Below, piece after piece: positions 1 through 11,135 of a DNA stretch of 64,000 nt. A program made the translations under genes and the position numbers. The notes under the pieces were generated by a model. That model was not told where the DNA came from. It made no database searches and saw only the letters and a list, made by a program, of their open reading frames with translations. The stretch is from Primula veris. Lineage: Eukaryota > Streptophyta > Magnoliopsida > Ericales > Primulaceae. Positions within the stretch are counted from its first letter, which is position 1; every line of letters starts with the position of its first letter. The stretch spans positions 12,187,697-12,251,696 of the forward strand of contig OY821741.1 of the NCBI GenBank assembly GCA_963682055.1. Direction: 5' to 3'.

Positions 1-575
1 ACCCCCCAAAAAGGAGTCTTAATCTGATGAACCCAATGCACTCCAGCATTTAATAAAAAAGAATAAAGCTTAAAATCTACAATCAAACTAAGACTAAGTA
101 ATATCCAAAATTCACACTTCTGGTCAGCTCTATGTACATTTCTATTGGGAAAAACCATTGGAACAATACTGAGTGTGAGAATTATAATCAATCTTTTAAT
201 AAGACCTTGTTTGGTTGAAGCTTTTAAGCCAGTTTATTTGCTAAGAAGCTAAACTACATTTGGTTAGGCAGCTTAGCAAAAAATCAAGTAGGTTTTTATT
301 CTTTCAGTTTAGTCACATATATCAACTGTAAAAGATATAAAGTAAGTGTAGTCGGGGGGTCAAGACTCCACAGTTCTGAAGTATGGTTGACATTCTTGAT
401 TGCTCCTATTTCTCTCGAGTCTTGACTCTTGACTATATCTGACTATGTGAAACAAAGATCACTCTCCTGACCTAATGCTGAATGAATCATCTATACTGTG
501 ACGTTAACTAACTAATATGGAGTATATAAAGGAGTCAAAATATATAAGAGCTTCAAAGTAAGTTGAAATTCTAAC
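1..575. other. Noncoding sequence 3' of the ABCG exon relic
   Basis: I see no coding exon here. If the ABCG relic to its right was once a full gene, this stretch would be its first intron. The stretch around 205-300, with 'ccttgtttggttgaagctt', resembles the ends of hAT-type MITEs, but I could not find a matching second end. Confidence 0.35.
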
Positions 576-941
576 CGATCGGTCCTATCTCTGAGCCGTC
601 GAAGAAACATTTCATTGTCATCTTACACAGCTTTTAATGCAGCATCCACAAGAATGGTCTTCTCTTGCACACCAAGATTAGAAAAATCAACCTCTTCATG
701 AATAACCTGTCCATTTTTCAGTACTTGTCTCAACGTTCCTTTTTTAAGCCTATCATAAGTGGGCAACCGCTCTAGCAGACCAAATTAGCTCCTCCTCGTC
801 ATTCTCACTCTTACTCCCTTGGAAAACGTCGACAGCGCCCCATGCTTCATGTATACAAGCAGATTTCCAACCTTTTCTACTACCCGACCCCGTAGTCACT
901 TGCCTACTTAGACATCTCGCAAGTTCGTTTTTACCCTCCAT
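576..941 (-). pseudogene. PDR-type ABCG transporter, first-exon relic
   Basis: Family role: full-size ABCG (pleiotropic drug resistance) proteins are plasma-membrane exporters of hormones, lipids and defence compounds. Seen here: reading leftward from an ATG at 941, the N-terminal cytosolic leader is recognisable, with a Ser/Arg-rich segment, an acidic NDEEELIW block, then LPTYDRLKKGTLRQVL, HEEVDFSNLGVQEK and DNEMFLRRLRDR. This matches the exon-1 leader that precedes the first nucleotide-binding domain. A roughly 2-nt deletion near 772-774 shifts the frame between ELIW and ERLPTYDRL, and an in-frame TAA lies at 623-625. A GT directly after the RDRTDR-like end (about 575-574) fits the usual first donor site. 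No second exon was recognised down to position 1, so this is either a fragment or the 5' end of a dead gene with a long intron. Confidence 0.8.
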
Positions 942-1072
942 TGTGACCTGCCTACTTGTCGTTTTTGTATATTCATTCGGGATTTTCCTACTCGTGGTCT
1001 TGCTAGTTCGTCTATACCGTCAATTGTATATTTCCTACTCATCGTCTTCGGAAATTCATTCCTACCCTCCAT
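908..1072 (-). repeat. About 44-bp degenerate repeat array spanning the ABCG start
   Basis: On the minus strand, about four imperfect units of 36-48 bp run into the ABCG start. Each carries versions of GACGA...AGTAGG. The first and last begin with nearly the same start-codon sequence, encoding MEGRNEF at 1072 and MEGKNEL at 941. The upstream ATG opens a 54-codon frame that ends at 908-910, overlapping the ABCG start in another frame. This looks like local slippage duplication of the leader. Confidence 0.5.
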
Positions 1073-2410
1073 CGAAAAGCGTTTTATTTAGTTCCAAAGC
1101 TGGTTATCACTCTAAAACCCCCCAAAAATATGATTTCAAAAAAGTAAACCGCTTGAGCAGCGAAACACAATTTTTTTACCATTTACTACCGCCTAAAAAC
1201 CTCACCATCCAGCTACTCAAAATTGAAAAATTTCATGGAAATTCAGTTTTCATTTTCCAAACTAAATTCAGCCTGAAAAAACACCAAAAACTCAATAATT
1301 CAAAAATATTTCAAACTATCAAACCCCCCAAAAAACTACGAAAAATACAATCCCCTTTCGCCACAAAGACTCAACCTTTCTACACACCCTTACAAAAAAA
1401 TTCCACCACCGAACTACTAAATTTACTAAAAAAGGAAAACTTTGTTAGAAAAACAGTCCCTTTTTTCGCAAACTAAATAGAGTGACACAAAACGTCAAAT
1501 ACTTGGTGTGCAACGTTCTTTTGTTGATATAAATATTAGTAGGCTTGAATTAAAGTGTTGTTGATGAGTGAAATAAAATAAAATAAAAAAACCCCAATTT
1601 CTATAAATGGGGTTTTGAGAAAAGAGTGGGGTTTTAAAATTTACATTAAAGAGTGAGCTTTCTATATTTACATGTCTATTCCTAAATTAATCTTTTTAAT
1701 TCGTATTTAGGATTTAACTTTTTATTTTTATTTTTATATAAAAAAATAAAATAAATCGTAAATTCGAATTATGCTTTTTAATTCGCATTTACAGTTTTGG
1801 TGTGAAAATATACATTTTACGGTCAAAAAATCCAAGCTTTTATTTCTATTATTACATAAAATGTTCACCAAATTTTCCATTATTACATAAAATGTTTGAT
1901 TAAATTACTAAATATTCCAATAAATATATAAAAAAAAATTACAGTTTGATCCAATAAATTGATCAATCAAAAAATAGTTGAGTGGAATACCTTTTTTATT
2001 AATGACAAATGAATTCTTTTTACAAAATTGGGTACAGTAAAATATATCTTTATTATTTATTATTACAATGGATTAGTGGTTTGTATTTCAAGTTAAGTAC
2101 GACAAAATATTTAAAGAGTTTGCTTTTAATAAAAAAAAGTAAGAATTCTTCTTTTCTTTGTGTGTTATATAAATGGTCTGTACATATATTTCTTGTCGGA
2201 GATTTTTTTATTTTTCTTATGTGAAAATAAATATTCTTTCGATAAAGTTGAAAACACCCAAAAAAAAAAATGCTACGTCCGACCGGGCATGCTTATAAAG
2301 TAGTATGAATATTGAAAGCTAGGGAGAGGATTTTAAGTGGATAAATAGTAAAATAAACATGTATTAGGCGGAGTATTCTTTTTTTATTAGTATGTTTACT
2401 CGCGGGATTA
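1073..2410. other. AT-rich noncoding sequence upstream of the ABCG relic
   Basis: This holds long A/T runs and a short GGGGTTTT-rich inverted repeat near 1588-1640. A 177-codon open frame on the plus strand (943-1476) reads antisense to the ABCG leader. It has a low-complexity Lys/Asn/Ser/Phe composition and no family signature, so I do not call it a gene. Confidence 0.4.
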
Positions 2411-2416
2411 AGAATC

Positions 2417-2492
2417 CCACGTCTACGTGGCATGTGCCACACGGATGAAATGGTCACATATGATCCGGAATTGCCAATCACACGTATACGTG
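2417..2492. promoter_or_regulatory. Paired palindromic ACGT (G-box/ABRE-like) boxes
   Basis: CCACGTCTACGTGG (2417-2430, near-palindrome) and CACGTATACGTG (2481-2492, perfect 12-bp palindrome) lie about 60 bp apart. Both end in the ACGTGGC core that plant bZIP factors bind. They sit about 1.5 kb upstream of the ABCG relic start. Function is inferred from motif only. Confidence 0.35.
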
Positions 2493-2937
2493 GCTATTAA
2501 CCCCACCAAATTGTTGATTTTCAGAATTTTGCGAATACGAATATATTCAATCCCGATATTTTCATTTAATGATCGATAAAATACAAAAATAAATTGTCTT
2601 TTTATAAAATTATTTGATTTGACTATACAGTAATAAAATATCTGATTTGACGATACGAAGATTTTTTTTTATTATTTGATTTGACGATTCATCCAGAAAA
2701 ACTCTATAAAACGTTAGTTAAAGTTTTTTTTTTTTTGTAAAATTGGGAATAATTGTAGTGGTAGAATGATGTTGATTTGAGAAAAAAATGATATTAATTT
2801 GATATAGGAATTAATTTGGTGGTTGATGGTTAGAGTTTTTTTTGGATAAAATTGGGAGAAGTTTTTTTTTTTTTTTTTTTATGTAAAATTGAAAGATAGT
2901 TTTTTTTTTTTAAAGTAAAATTAGGGGAGGTTTTAGT

Positions 2938-4450
2938 TATGATAAATTTGGTTTTATTTTGATACATTTTTTCATACTAATAAAATTTGGTGGGAACAGT
3001 TAAAGTTGATAAGTGGAATTATATTCATCACAACGTGTGTGAATGTTGGGAGATGTCAATTTATAAATCTAAAAATAGAAGAAAATAGTTAGGCATCACT
3101 CAAATCAATATTATGTGGTTTTTTCATATTCACAAAAATATATAAAACACGTCTTTTTTTTTATAACCATTCGCTCGTTCGGTATAAGTAGGGCGGGCGA
3201 AAAACCGGAAAAAACGAACTGCACCGATAACCGAACCGAAAAAGACTGAAACCGAAAAAAACCAAAAAATAATATAAATGTTGAAAAAGAAAAAGAGCAA
3301 GAATTTACCAATTACCAACTCAACATAAGAAAATAATAACAAAACAAAAGGCTAAGGAAAACTAATAAATTATAGAAACTACTAATGAACACCAAAATTT
3401 GCAACATCAAAGAATTAGGAGATTAAAAAAAAAACTTACCCAAGGTGCACCAAAATTTCTAAGAAAAAGGGAAGGAAAAATTACTAATTTCCAAACTTTA
3501 CCCAGTAAGCACTTAGCACCATTATAAATTCTAAAACAGATAACAAAAAAGAAAGAAAAATAGTAAATACCCAAGAACATGAATACTGATAAAAACAGCA
3601 AAATTTACCAATTACCAACTCAACATAAAAAAATTATCTCAAAACAAAAAGCTAAGGAAAATTAGTAGATTCCAAAATATACAAACTACTAATGAACAAC
3701 AAATTTCTAAAATCAAAGAAAAACCAAGGAGCACCAAAAATTATATGAAAACAGGGGGAAAAAAAGAATACTAAATTCTAAATTTTACCACTAACTACTA
3801 TGCACCATATATTCTAAAAAAATATATTAAAAAAAGAAGAGAAAATAGTGTATAACCAAAAACATAAATCATGAGAAAAACAGCAGAATCAAGACCAGAA
3901 ATATGCATGTTGTATATTTTCATCCTAAAATCATCAAACAAACACAAAAATTACATTTTGAAAACATCTTCTTTTGATAAATAAGCTGCTTATTCACCGA
4001 AAATAAGTAAACTTAAAAAGCTGGAAGCAAACAACAACGCTAATATCATACTTATAAATAATCAATCGAACTTAATAATTTCAATTAGAAAAATTTGGGA
4101 AGATTAGAGCTCTCTCTCACTAAGATGGTTCAGCTGTTTATATGTATTGGCGGTTTCTCCTATTATCTTTTGAATCCTTTAAGTTTTTATTTTCGTTATT
4201 TAATCTTGTAGTTGTTGGTTTCGTTGTAATAAGGTCGGACACGAATTTAAACTCAATATAAATAAAATAGTGGGCAATTCCCACAATTAATTTAAAAAAA
4301 AAAATCAATCGAACAATAAGAGATAAAGAGAAACCTGATAATTTGTTTACAGAGAGTGAGCAGTGTGAGAGAGAGATAAGTTACGATACATCTGGTTTCT
4401 TTTGATACGTTCTTTTATACTAATAAAATTAGGCGGGAACAATTAAAGTT
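2938..4450. repeat. Local repeats: one pair of 70-bp copies and a 300-bp tandem duplication
   Basis: Sequence at 2938-3010 (containing 'ctaataaaatttggtgggaac') recurs at 4382-4450. Between them, 3301-3600 and 3601-3893 form two diverged tandem copies of about 300 bp, both starting 'aaatttaccaattaccaact'. The segment near 3180-3280 is rich in CCGAA/ACCGA. No reading frame was recognised. The structure resembles a decayed transposable element, but I found no TIR or LTR. Confidence 0.5.
3020..3140. repeat. Dispersed repeat, inverted copy at about 10590-10690
   Basis: The segment containing 'cctaactattt' in reverse complement, ending in the 'ttatgtggttttttcatatt' stretch, matches 10590-10690 in opposite orientation. 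Flanking pieces with 'acattcacac' are also shared. It is probably an old MITE or fragment copy on either side of the CACTA element. Confidence 0.5.
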
Positions 4451-5803
4451 GATAAGAACGTGTAGCATATCACTTTTTTTTAATAGCAATATTAGCCGTG
4501 GAAAATGGGTATTATTATAATCACACTCCATATATTTTATCACTTATTTTGTATTCCATTTTCGGTTTATATATTTTTATTCAAATTTTGAATTTTTATA
4601 AAAAAAAAATTGCATGTTTATAAACATTTACAACATACTATAAACAAATTTTATAATAATATGACATACTATTGGTTTTACATGTTTTTTTTATTTAATG
4701 TTTAATTCAAACTAATTTTTTATTTTCATTCCAAATACAAAATATCTGATTTTTTTTTTCTAAGAAAAAGATAGTTGGGATTTGTTTATAAATGTCTAAT
4801 TATAATCGTAGTTTATTTTTCAATTTTTTTAAACGAATATTTTGGATTAAAAGACTAATGGAGCACTTAATGGGGAATAAAACATGGGACGGAATATTTT
4901 GACTTTTCTTATCGTTGATTCATATCAAAATAAAATTGATGTAACCTTTTCTTTGTTTTGTATTTCATAAGATTATTCCAATTCCTCATGGATATTTGTA
5001 TAGTATTTTATTTTTATTTTTTTATTGCACTATTTTAGTGTGAAAGTTATATTTGTATAGTATTTATTTAATCCATTCCATTAATTTGTGCTCGATCTAT
5101 ATCTAAACTCTTTTTATATATACCCTAATTAATAAGCATTGTTATTTGTAGATCATATTTAAATTGTTTTTTGGGTTAAATAATTAAATTCCTAAATTTT
5201 CTAATTCATTATTAAACTTAAGGAATTAGGTGCCTCCTCCTCTCAACAAAAGTCTTTCAAATTTAACTCATATTTCTCTTTATTTATGTTTGATTCTTGT
5301 TTTCTACATCAAATTTTCCCACATAAGTTTATGTCAGAAGTGTAATTATCAAGCTTATACTTTGTAAAACTGTGACTTACATCAATATAACAAGATAACA
5401 ATTTTTTCGTGGAATATAGAGCTCAACCCCGAATTATTGAGACACCGAGTCATGTTAGATCTCGTCTTCAATATTTTTATGTTTTTAATAATTGTTATAT
5501 CATGATTTTAGTACCAGTTAATCGTTATTATAACAATAAAATAATAGTCGGTTTATGTGGACTCGGGCATCTTTTGTGAGATAGAATAATGTATTGATAT
5601 GCTCTTTCCAGGTAAATATAAAAGATTTTGAAACTAATTGCCAAAAAAATGGTGCACTTTCTTATCAACTTTAATAAAGTATTATGCTTAGTCTAACAAA
5701 CGTATACATTACTTTTTTTTTTTTTTTTTTTTTTTTTGTATATGTCACTATAATTGGGTTCACTACCATTTAATTTCCGATGTCGAGAGGCTAGCTATCC
5801 CAT
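4451..5803. other. AT-rich noncoding sequence
   Basis: No gene or element end was recognised. It includes a poly-T run at about 5713-5737. The stretch around 5650-5700 ('cttatcaactttaat') has a weak relative near 44200. Confidence 0.35.
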
Positions 5804-6118
5804 GAACACTACAACAAACTCTATATTCCGTGACAATTTCTTGGAGACAAATGTAAATTTGTGTGTAAAGGAATATATTCGAGTATAAAATAATTAGGTT
5901 GCCAAATGTAAATAAATATGTGCCTAAATGTAATCATCGGATAGAAAAAACAAGAATACTGTACTTCTAAATAGAAGGCCTAAGTGTGATTATATCAGAA
6001 TTGGAGATTACTCACATAAACACAAACAGATTTCTCTCTCTCTACTTGATCGTCGAATACTCCAACGCGATTTCTCCCCCTCTCTCTCCTTTATTGACGA
6101 AGCTCCAAGCGGTTAATT

Positions 6119-6157
<39 letters not shown>

Positions 6158-6158
6158 G
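6119..6158 (+). repeat. (CT)n-(TA)n microsatellite
   Basis: A short CT run is followed directly by a TA run. It lies in a stretch that looks like a plant 5' leader (pyrimidine-rich). Confidence 0.7.
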
Positions 6159-6295
6159 CATTTATTTACGTATGTATCTAGAAGTTTCTCCCGATTTTAA
6201 CAATTTGTGTTCCTATTTGGGGTTAAACTTTACCGATTATAATTTGCCCAAATCCATATTTCATTTTCTAATGTATTTTTTGATTATCTTGTTTG

Positions 6296-6307
6296 TGGTA
6301 TCAGAGC
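6296..6307 (+). other. Exact initiator-Met tRNA primer-binding motif (TGGTATCAGAGC)
   Basis: The 12 bases TGGTATCAGAGC are complementary to the 3' end of initiator tRNA-Met and normally follow a copia or gypsy 5' LTR. Here it lies inside the CACTA element, after a CT/TA-rich tract. The preceding bases do not end in the expected CA, and I cannot delimit an LTR. It may be a relic of an LTR element swallowed by the CACTA. Confidence 0.4.
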
Positions 6308-6506
6308 TCAGGTTTTATTATATCTCGTCGCGTTTGGTGCAACCTCATAAAGCCCAGAAGAGGCATCGAAGGTAAAAGCATCTTTTTGTTCGTTGACTGT
6401 TGTTTTAAATCTTTACGCCTTTTTATCCGCTATATTCTTATATTAATGATAACTTATTATGTTCTCCAAAATGAGTAGATCTAATTCTTCTAGTAATTTT
6501 TAATTT

Positions 6507-7210
6507 TCAGGTACGAGTTTACAAGTTCTCCAACTTTTTTGTCTAATTTATAATTGATTTAGGTCTTTATAATTGGATTCATAATTGTTGCTTTATATTG
6601 AATTGTTCTTATAATTATTTACTAGAATTCATTTAAAATTAATGCCCTAATTTGTGTATCATGAGAAGCTAAGACAGATATAATGATCATTACTAACTTT
6701 TTGTTAAGATGGATGCCTTAATTTAGTTCAAATATTAGTGTTTACACACTTTATTTGATGTTTGTCTATTTAACAAATATGTTTCCTATTTGACAAACAT
6801 TTTAATTAATGTCTGTTCTGTCTACATATAATTTGCGCAGATCCATTGTTTTGCTAATTTTTGCTCGAATTGTCGTTGATTTGGAGCTTATTTTGAGTTA
6901 TTTTCAACGATAATTCACATTTACCTTAATTTCATCTACAGGTACGAATTTACCGATTTCCTACTATTTTTTTGGATTGCATAATTGATTTCGGTGTTTA
7001 TAATTGGATTGCATAATTGTTGCTTTAAATTATACGATTGTTATATTTATTTTCCTAAATTCACAAGGGATGATGTTTGAGAACTGAGAGTAAATTATGA
7101 CATTTACAAACTTTCTGCTAAGACATTGTTTGCACGCTTTATTTGATGTATGTTTCTTTTTATTGACTTTTATGGCCTTCATTTCCTACTTGATGTTTGA
7201 TATTGGAAGT
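6507..7210 (+). repeat. Diverged tandem duplication of about 420 bp inside the CACTA
   Basis: The blocks starting at about 6507 ('caggtacgagttta') and 6931 ('caggtacgaattta') share the same order of landmarks. These are 'tttataattgga', 'cataattgttgcttta', a 'ctttatttgatg' block and 'tttcctattt/tttcctactt'. Each starts at an AG|GTACGA junction like a splice site. This is probably an intron-containing piece duplicated before or after capture. Confidence 0.55.
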
Positions 7211-7239
7211 TTATTTACACTGTGACAATCGACTAGTTC

Positions 7240-7651
7240 ATGATAAAACTGTTAAATAAACGATTGATGATAAATAAACTTATGAATAGTACCTTAAATG
7301 CCGGCCTTTTTTCCAATTTATGCCCCTTATGTTCAATGTATAGTGTAGCATATGATACTACTCTAGTCAAATTGGGAAAAGAATATAAAGACAATGTAGT
7401 AAATGATACTCACTTCATATGTTTATCTCTTCGATCTGGATGAAAAAGATGGACTTGAATTGGAATTTCCAAATTTTAATTGGTTTGATGTGTTTCATAG
7501 GCTTGTTGACCTGGAGATATCAAGCTCACTCAAGATGGTAACACCTATTAAAAGAGATGATATGTATTGTTCCTTATCTCATTTGATTGCATTTTGTAAC
7601 TGGAAACATACACTTTGTTTTATGCAAGTGAAGAAATTTACTTATGAATAG
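7240..7651 (+). other. Unrecognised exon-like stretch inside the CACTA
   Basis: Two overlapping short frames (7240-7443 and 7403-7651) have better than local GC balance and peptide segments such as AYDTTLVKLGKEYKDN and LELEFPNFNWFDVFHRLVDL. I do not recognise the family. It may be a second captured gene fragment, distinct from CCT6. Confidence 0.3.
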
Positions 7652-7874
7652 TACCTTTAAATATTATGGTTTCTCTTGGTAGAAAGTGAAAATTGTATGA
7701 TTATGAATCGGTAATGGTCAAATGTACATTTTTGTATAGATACAAATCAAGATATATAATAAAACATACGTTACTCGCGCATAATATAAGAGTGATTAAA
7801 TAGACCTTTTCCTTACTAGGGCTAGGCCGCTAGGGCTGAAATAATATTGCTTATAAGTTCATTTGGTATGGCAG

Positions 7875-9315
7875 CAAATTCAAAACCCGACTGTCATTAT
7901 GATTGCAAGAACTGTTGCAGCTCAAGATGATATTAGTGGTGATAGGACAACTTCCACTGTTATTTTCATCTGAGAGCTTATGAAACAGTCAGAACGTTAC
8001 ATTGACGAAGGTTTGTCATGCTTGCTGATTCCATTTTATTTAACATTATTTATCTTTTGTTAGCCCGTATGCCATTATACATGTGTTGAACTATATGCCT
8101 AAGTATACTCTAAGCGGAAATTATAAACAAATCAATTTATCACTCTATGTAATGTAAAGTTGGCAATGTAGGGCTGGAAATCAATGATCTGTTTCTCTTT
8201 ATGTAACCTATTTGGTTGTAGTTTTTTAAAGTTTTCTTCGTGCTGGACGTAAATGGCTGATCATTTTATAGTTATGTTTTTTCTGGTTTTCTTAGCTTGC
8301 ACAAGTTAGAAGCTTGAATCTGTGTGAAAATAAATTTTTCACTATCATACACATTTGATAAATTCTTCTGTTAGCGGTTATTTTTCTTTTCAATATGATG
8401 AAAATTAGTAATATTGTTTTGTGCAGGTGCTTTGCATTAGGAAACCTGAGAAATCTATCGATCTGTTTATGGTTGAGATCATGCACATGCGTCATAAGTT
8501 TGACGTCGACACTCGTTTTGGTATGAAACTTTTTGATTTTGTTATTTATAATTATCTGTCCATTCTTTAATGTCTTTTGTGCTTATACATTGCTGTCGTG
8601 TCCTGGTTTCCTAGTGCAACTGAAAGAAATTTTGGCAACTTGTTCTTTGACAAATGCTCTAACTATATGCTTTCTATAATATACTTTATGTAATATTCGA
8701 ATCATTTGCACATTGTCTTTGAAGGTTGAGTCTCTTGTTCTGGATCATGGTTCAAGACACCCTGACATGAAGCAGAAAGTAGAGAACTGCCATATATTAC
8801 GTGCAATGATCTCTGAAGTATGCGAAGAGGTAAAATTTAATTTTTTTTATCCAGTTGTGCTTACAGACATCCCTGTATGTTAAATTTAATGAGAGTTTAC
8901 TGATTTAGCAATTTTTGTTAGTTTAATGTACTAATTACTAAACATTGTATGTTGGTGTAAAATATCGAAAAGCGGTGATAGGTTGATCTGTACTAAAGTC
9001 TAAGAAAAAGTAAAAACCGTATACCACTAACCATATTACATATGTACTTTCTTAATTTTATTATCAATTCCCAAGCTTATCATATGTCCTCATGAATCTT
9101 GAAACTTGATAGTTTTGCTCTTATTGTACGACTTTGTTTGGCTAGTACTACTAATACTGCCGATTGATATTATATATCTGGTGAAGTATGCCCCATAAGA
9201 AACTGACATATTTTTCCTCCAGTGAAATAAATGCAGGTTTCTTCTACTCAAATACACAGCAGGGAGAGGCAATGGTTATTGCAGAGAGACGTTGATGAGA
9301 GAGCGAAGATCTAGC
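7875..9315 (+). pseudogene. CCT6: CCT6 (TCP-1 zeta) chaperonin fragment, four exon relics
   Basis: CCT6 is the zeta subunit of the cytosolic TRiC/CCT chaperonin that folds actin, tubulin and other clients. Four exon relics with preserved introns are visible. 7875-8010 ([34 protein letters not shown]) has the ATP-site GDGTT mutated to GDRTT and an in-frame TGA. 8427-8520 carries LCIRKPEKSIDLFMVEIMHM. 8725-8829 carries LVLDHGSRHPDMK and then a shifted frame. 9223-9315 carries EINAGFFYSNTQQGEAMV, then a stop. Introns run 8011-8426, 8521-8724 and 8830-9222 with GT...AG borders, so genomic DNA rather than mRNA was captured. About 80 residues expected between the first two relics are absent. It lies wholly within the CACTA and cannot make a working subunit. 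Confidence 0.9.
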
Positions 9316-9539
9316 TTTATTTGCTGGTCGTGTGCATCTATGTTCCTTTTTTTTTTACATTTGTTGAAATTAGATGGTACACACTAGTTGTTGAACATGT
9401 TCTGCAGTTATGTTAATATGTAAATGAAACCCCGGAAATATGTACTGGTTGTCGATTTGACGATGAGATTTCGAAGTAGTAATGAAAACGACTTTGTTAT
9501 TGATTATTTGGTTGTTTGATTTGATAATTTAATCATGTT

Positions 9540-9950
9540 ATAGGTTGTGTGTTCCAAAAAATGTTTAGAGACACATATTGGCTTTGATATATATACGTTT
9601 TGAGACATAAAAATGGAGTCCCAAAATAAATAACATTTTGGAGACAATTTATTTGTCTTTGTAGTTATGCTTTTAGGGACAAAAAATAAATTGAAAATGT
9701 CTCCTAAAGTAATACATATGGAGACAAAAAAAACTGTGTCCCCAAATATTTACATTTGGAGACAATTTTAATTTGTCTCCAATTCTTCACATTTAGACAC
9801 AAAATTGAATTTTTTGTCTCCATTGACATTTCTATACCAAGTATAGGAGACAAAGTGGGTGACAAACAATTTGTGTCTCCAAATATTTTTAGGCACACAA
9901 AATACACATTTGGAGACAATAACTCTTTGTCTCCAAAAGTCACATTTGTT
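9540..9950. repeat. CACTA subterminal repeat array (GGAGACA / TGTCTCC)
   Basis: Roughly a dozen copies of GGAGACA or its complement, in both orientations, lie within about 400 bp of the right TIR. Open frames found on both strands here arise from these inverted repeats and are not genes. Confidence 0.75.
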
Positions 9951-9959
9951 GTAGTGGAA

Positions 9960-11130
9960 GAAATATCAAGTATGAGTGACAACTTCATACCACTTAATAT
10001 TCTAGTAATCTCTCACCATGTAACTGGTTTGCTCTCATAATAAGAAAACATTTCTGATTGATAAGAGACAATTATACAGGTGAAATACTTTGTGCACAAC
10101 TTGCACAATTTATCAGAATTCACAGCTGTTCATCGAAACCTTCAGTATTTGTTTATTGTATTATGACTGAGGAGGAGATGCATACTGGTGAAGTGTAATG
10201 TTTCATGTCTTTGGTAAATATGGATTGAATGACTGAAAAAAAATATAAGGAGAGTTCTCAAAATTACAGGCTTCAATACCTTATATTTCATATGAATAAT
10301 ATTAAATTTTCCAAACACTACTTTCCGGTTAACTACTATTTAGGTGAAGGGACTAAGTGAGGCTAACAACACGATAGTACGTAGCCTCGCCTTTGATGTC
10401 TGGTTTTTTACAATTTTGATTATGTAAACTTACGAAGTTCAAAAAACAACCGTTGGAGCAACAAGAGAAACACCTATAATATAATTTGTGAAAAGTAGTT
10501 TGAGTAAAAATCAGGATCAATTTGCTTGTTTCGTAATTGATACTTATACTGAATGAATGTTTATAAAGAAAAGAGGTGTTTTATATCTTTTTCTAAATAT
10601 GAAAAAACCACATAATATTGACTTGAGAAATGCCTAACTATTTATTTTTATTTTTAGACTTATAAATTGATATCTCTCAACTTGGGAGAAATGAAACTAA
10701 TCCATTCAACTGCAGAAGGAACATGAATTAAATTATGTACACTTTTTCTTTTTTTAATAGTTTTCTAAAATTCATAAATGGACATCTAACAACATTCACA
10801 CATTCTAATTAATATAATTCCAGTGATGAAATGACAGTGCAACTGATAGCAACACAAAATTGATTATGACCTCAGTAGTGAGGCATTTGTCTTTTGTTTA
10901 GATGTTTCAAGTTTAGATTTTTCATTTACATACGAAACATTATACCATGTTCTTCAACACCGTTTCCGCCATGTTCGAAATCATGAAAAGAATCCCAACC
11001 CAGACAATTCAAAGAGAATTAACTATCTTGCTTTGACATTTAAATCTGATTTCAAATATGTTTCGTAATGGCAGCATGATTCCATTGTTTAACTTTATTT
11101 TATCTTTAACCCACTTTATTTAACATGCAA
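9960..11130. other. Noncoding sequence between the CACTA and a copia derivative
   Basis: No gene was identified. It contains the inverted partner of the 3.0-kb dispersed repeat (about 10590-10690). A short exon-like stretch near 10930-11060 has readable peptides in two frames, but neither was recognised. Confidence 0.35.
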
Positions 11131-11135
11131 ACAAT

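Larger units (their letters stand above)
5807..9956 (+). mobile_element. Non-autonomous CACTA transposon carrying gene fragments (Pack-CACTA)
   Basis: The left end reads CACTACAACAAA at 5807, and the right end at 9956 reads TTTGTTGTAGTG, a 12-bp perfect terminal inverted repeat. Both sides are flanked by GAA (5804-5806 and 9957-9959), the 3-bp target duplication typical of CACTA (DTC/EnSpm) elements. Subterminal GGAGACA/TGTCTCC motifs cluster at 9568-9945 with a few near the left end, like transposase-binding repeats. I found no TNP2-type transposase, so the 4150-bp element would have depended on a helper. The interior holds CCT6 exon relics (7875-9315), a diverged internal duplication and a tRNA-iMet primer-binding-like site. 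Confidence 0.93.

Noticed and set aside
943..1476. 177-codon plus-strand open frame
   Set aside because: Antisense to the ABCG leader and its upstream AT-rich DNA; low-complexity composition, no family motif.
5986..6375. 129-codon frame inside the CACTA
   Set aside because: Crosses a CT/TA microsatellite (Ser-Leu and Tyr-Ile runs) and has no recognised domain; more like a leader or LTR remnant than a gene.
9704..10040. Overlapping 94-codon frames on both strands
   Set aside because: Produced by inverted GGAGACA/TGTCTCC subterminal repeats of the CACTA.
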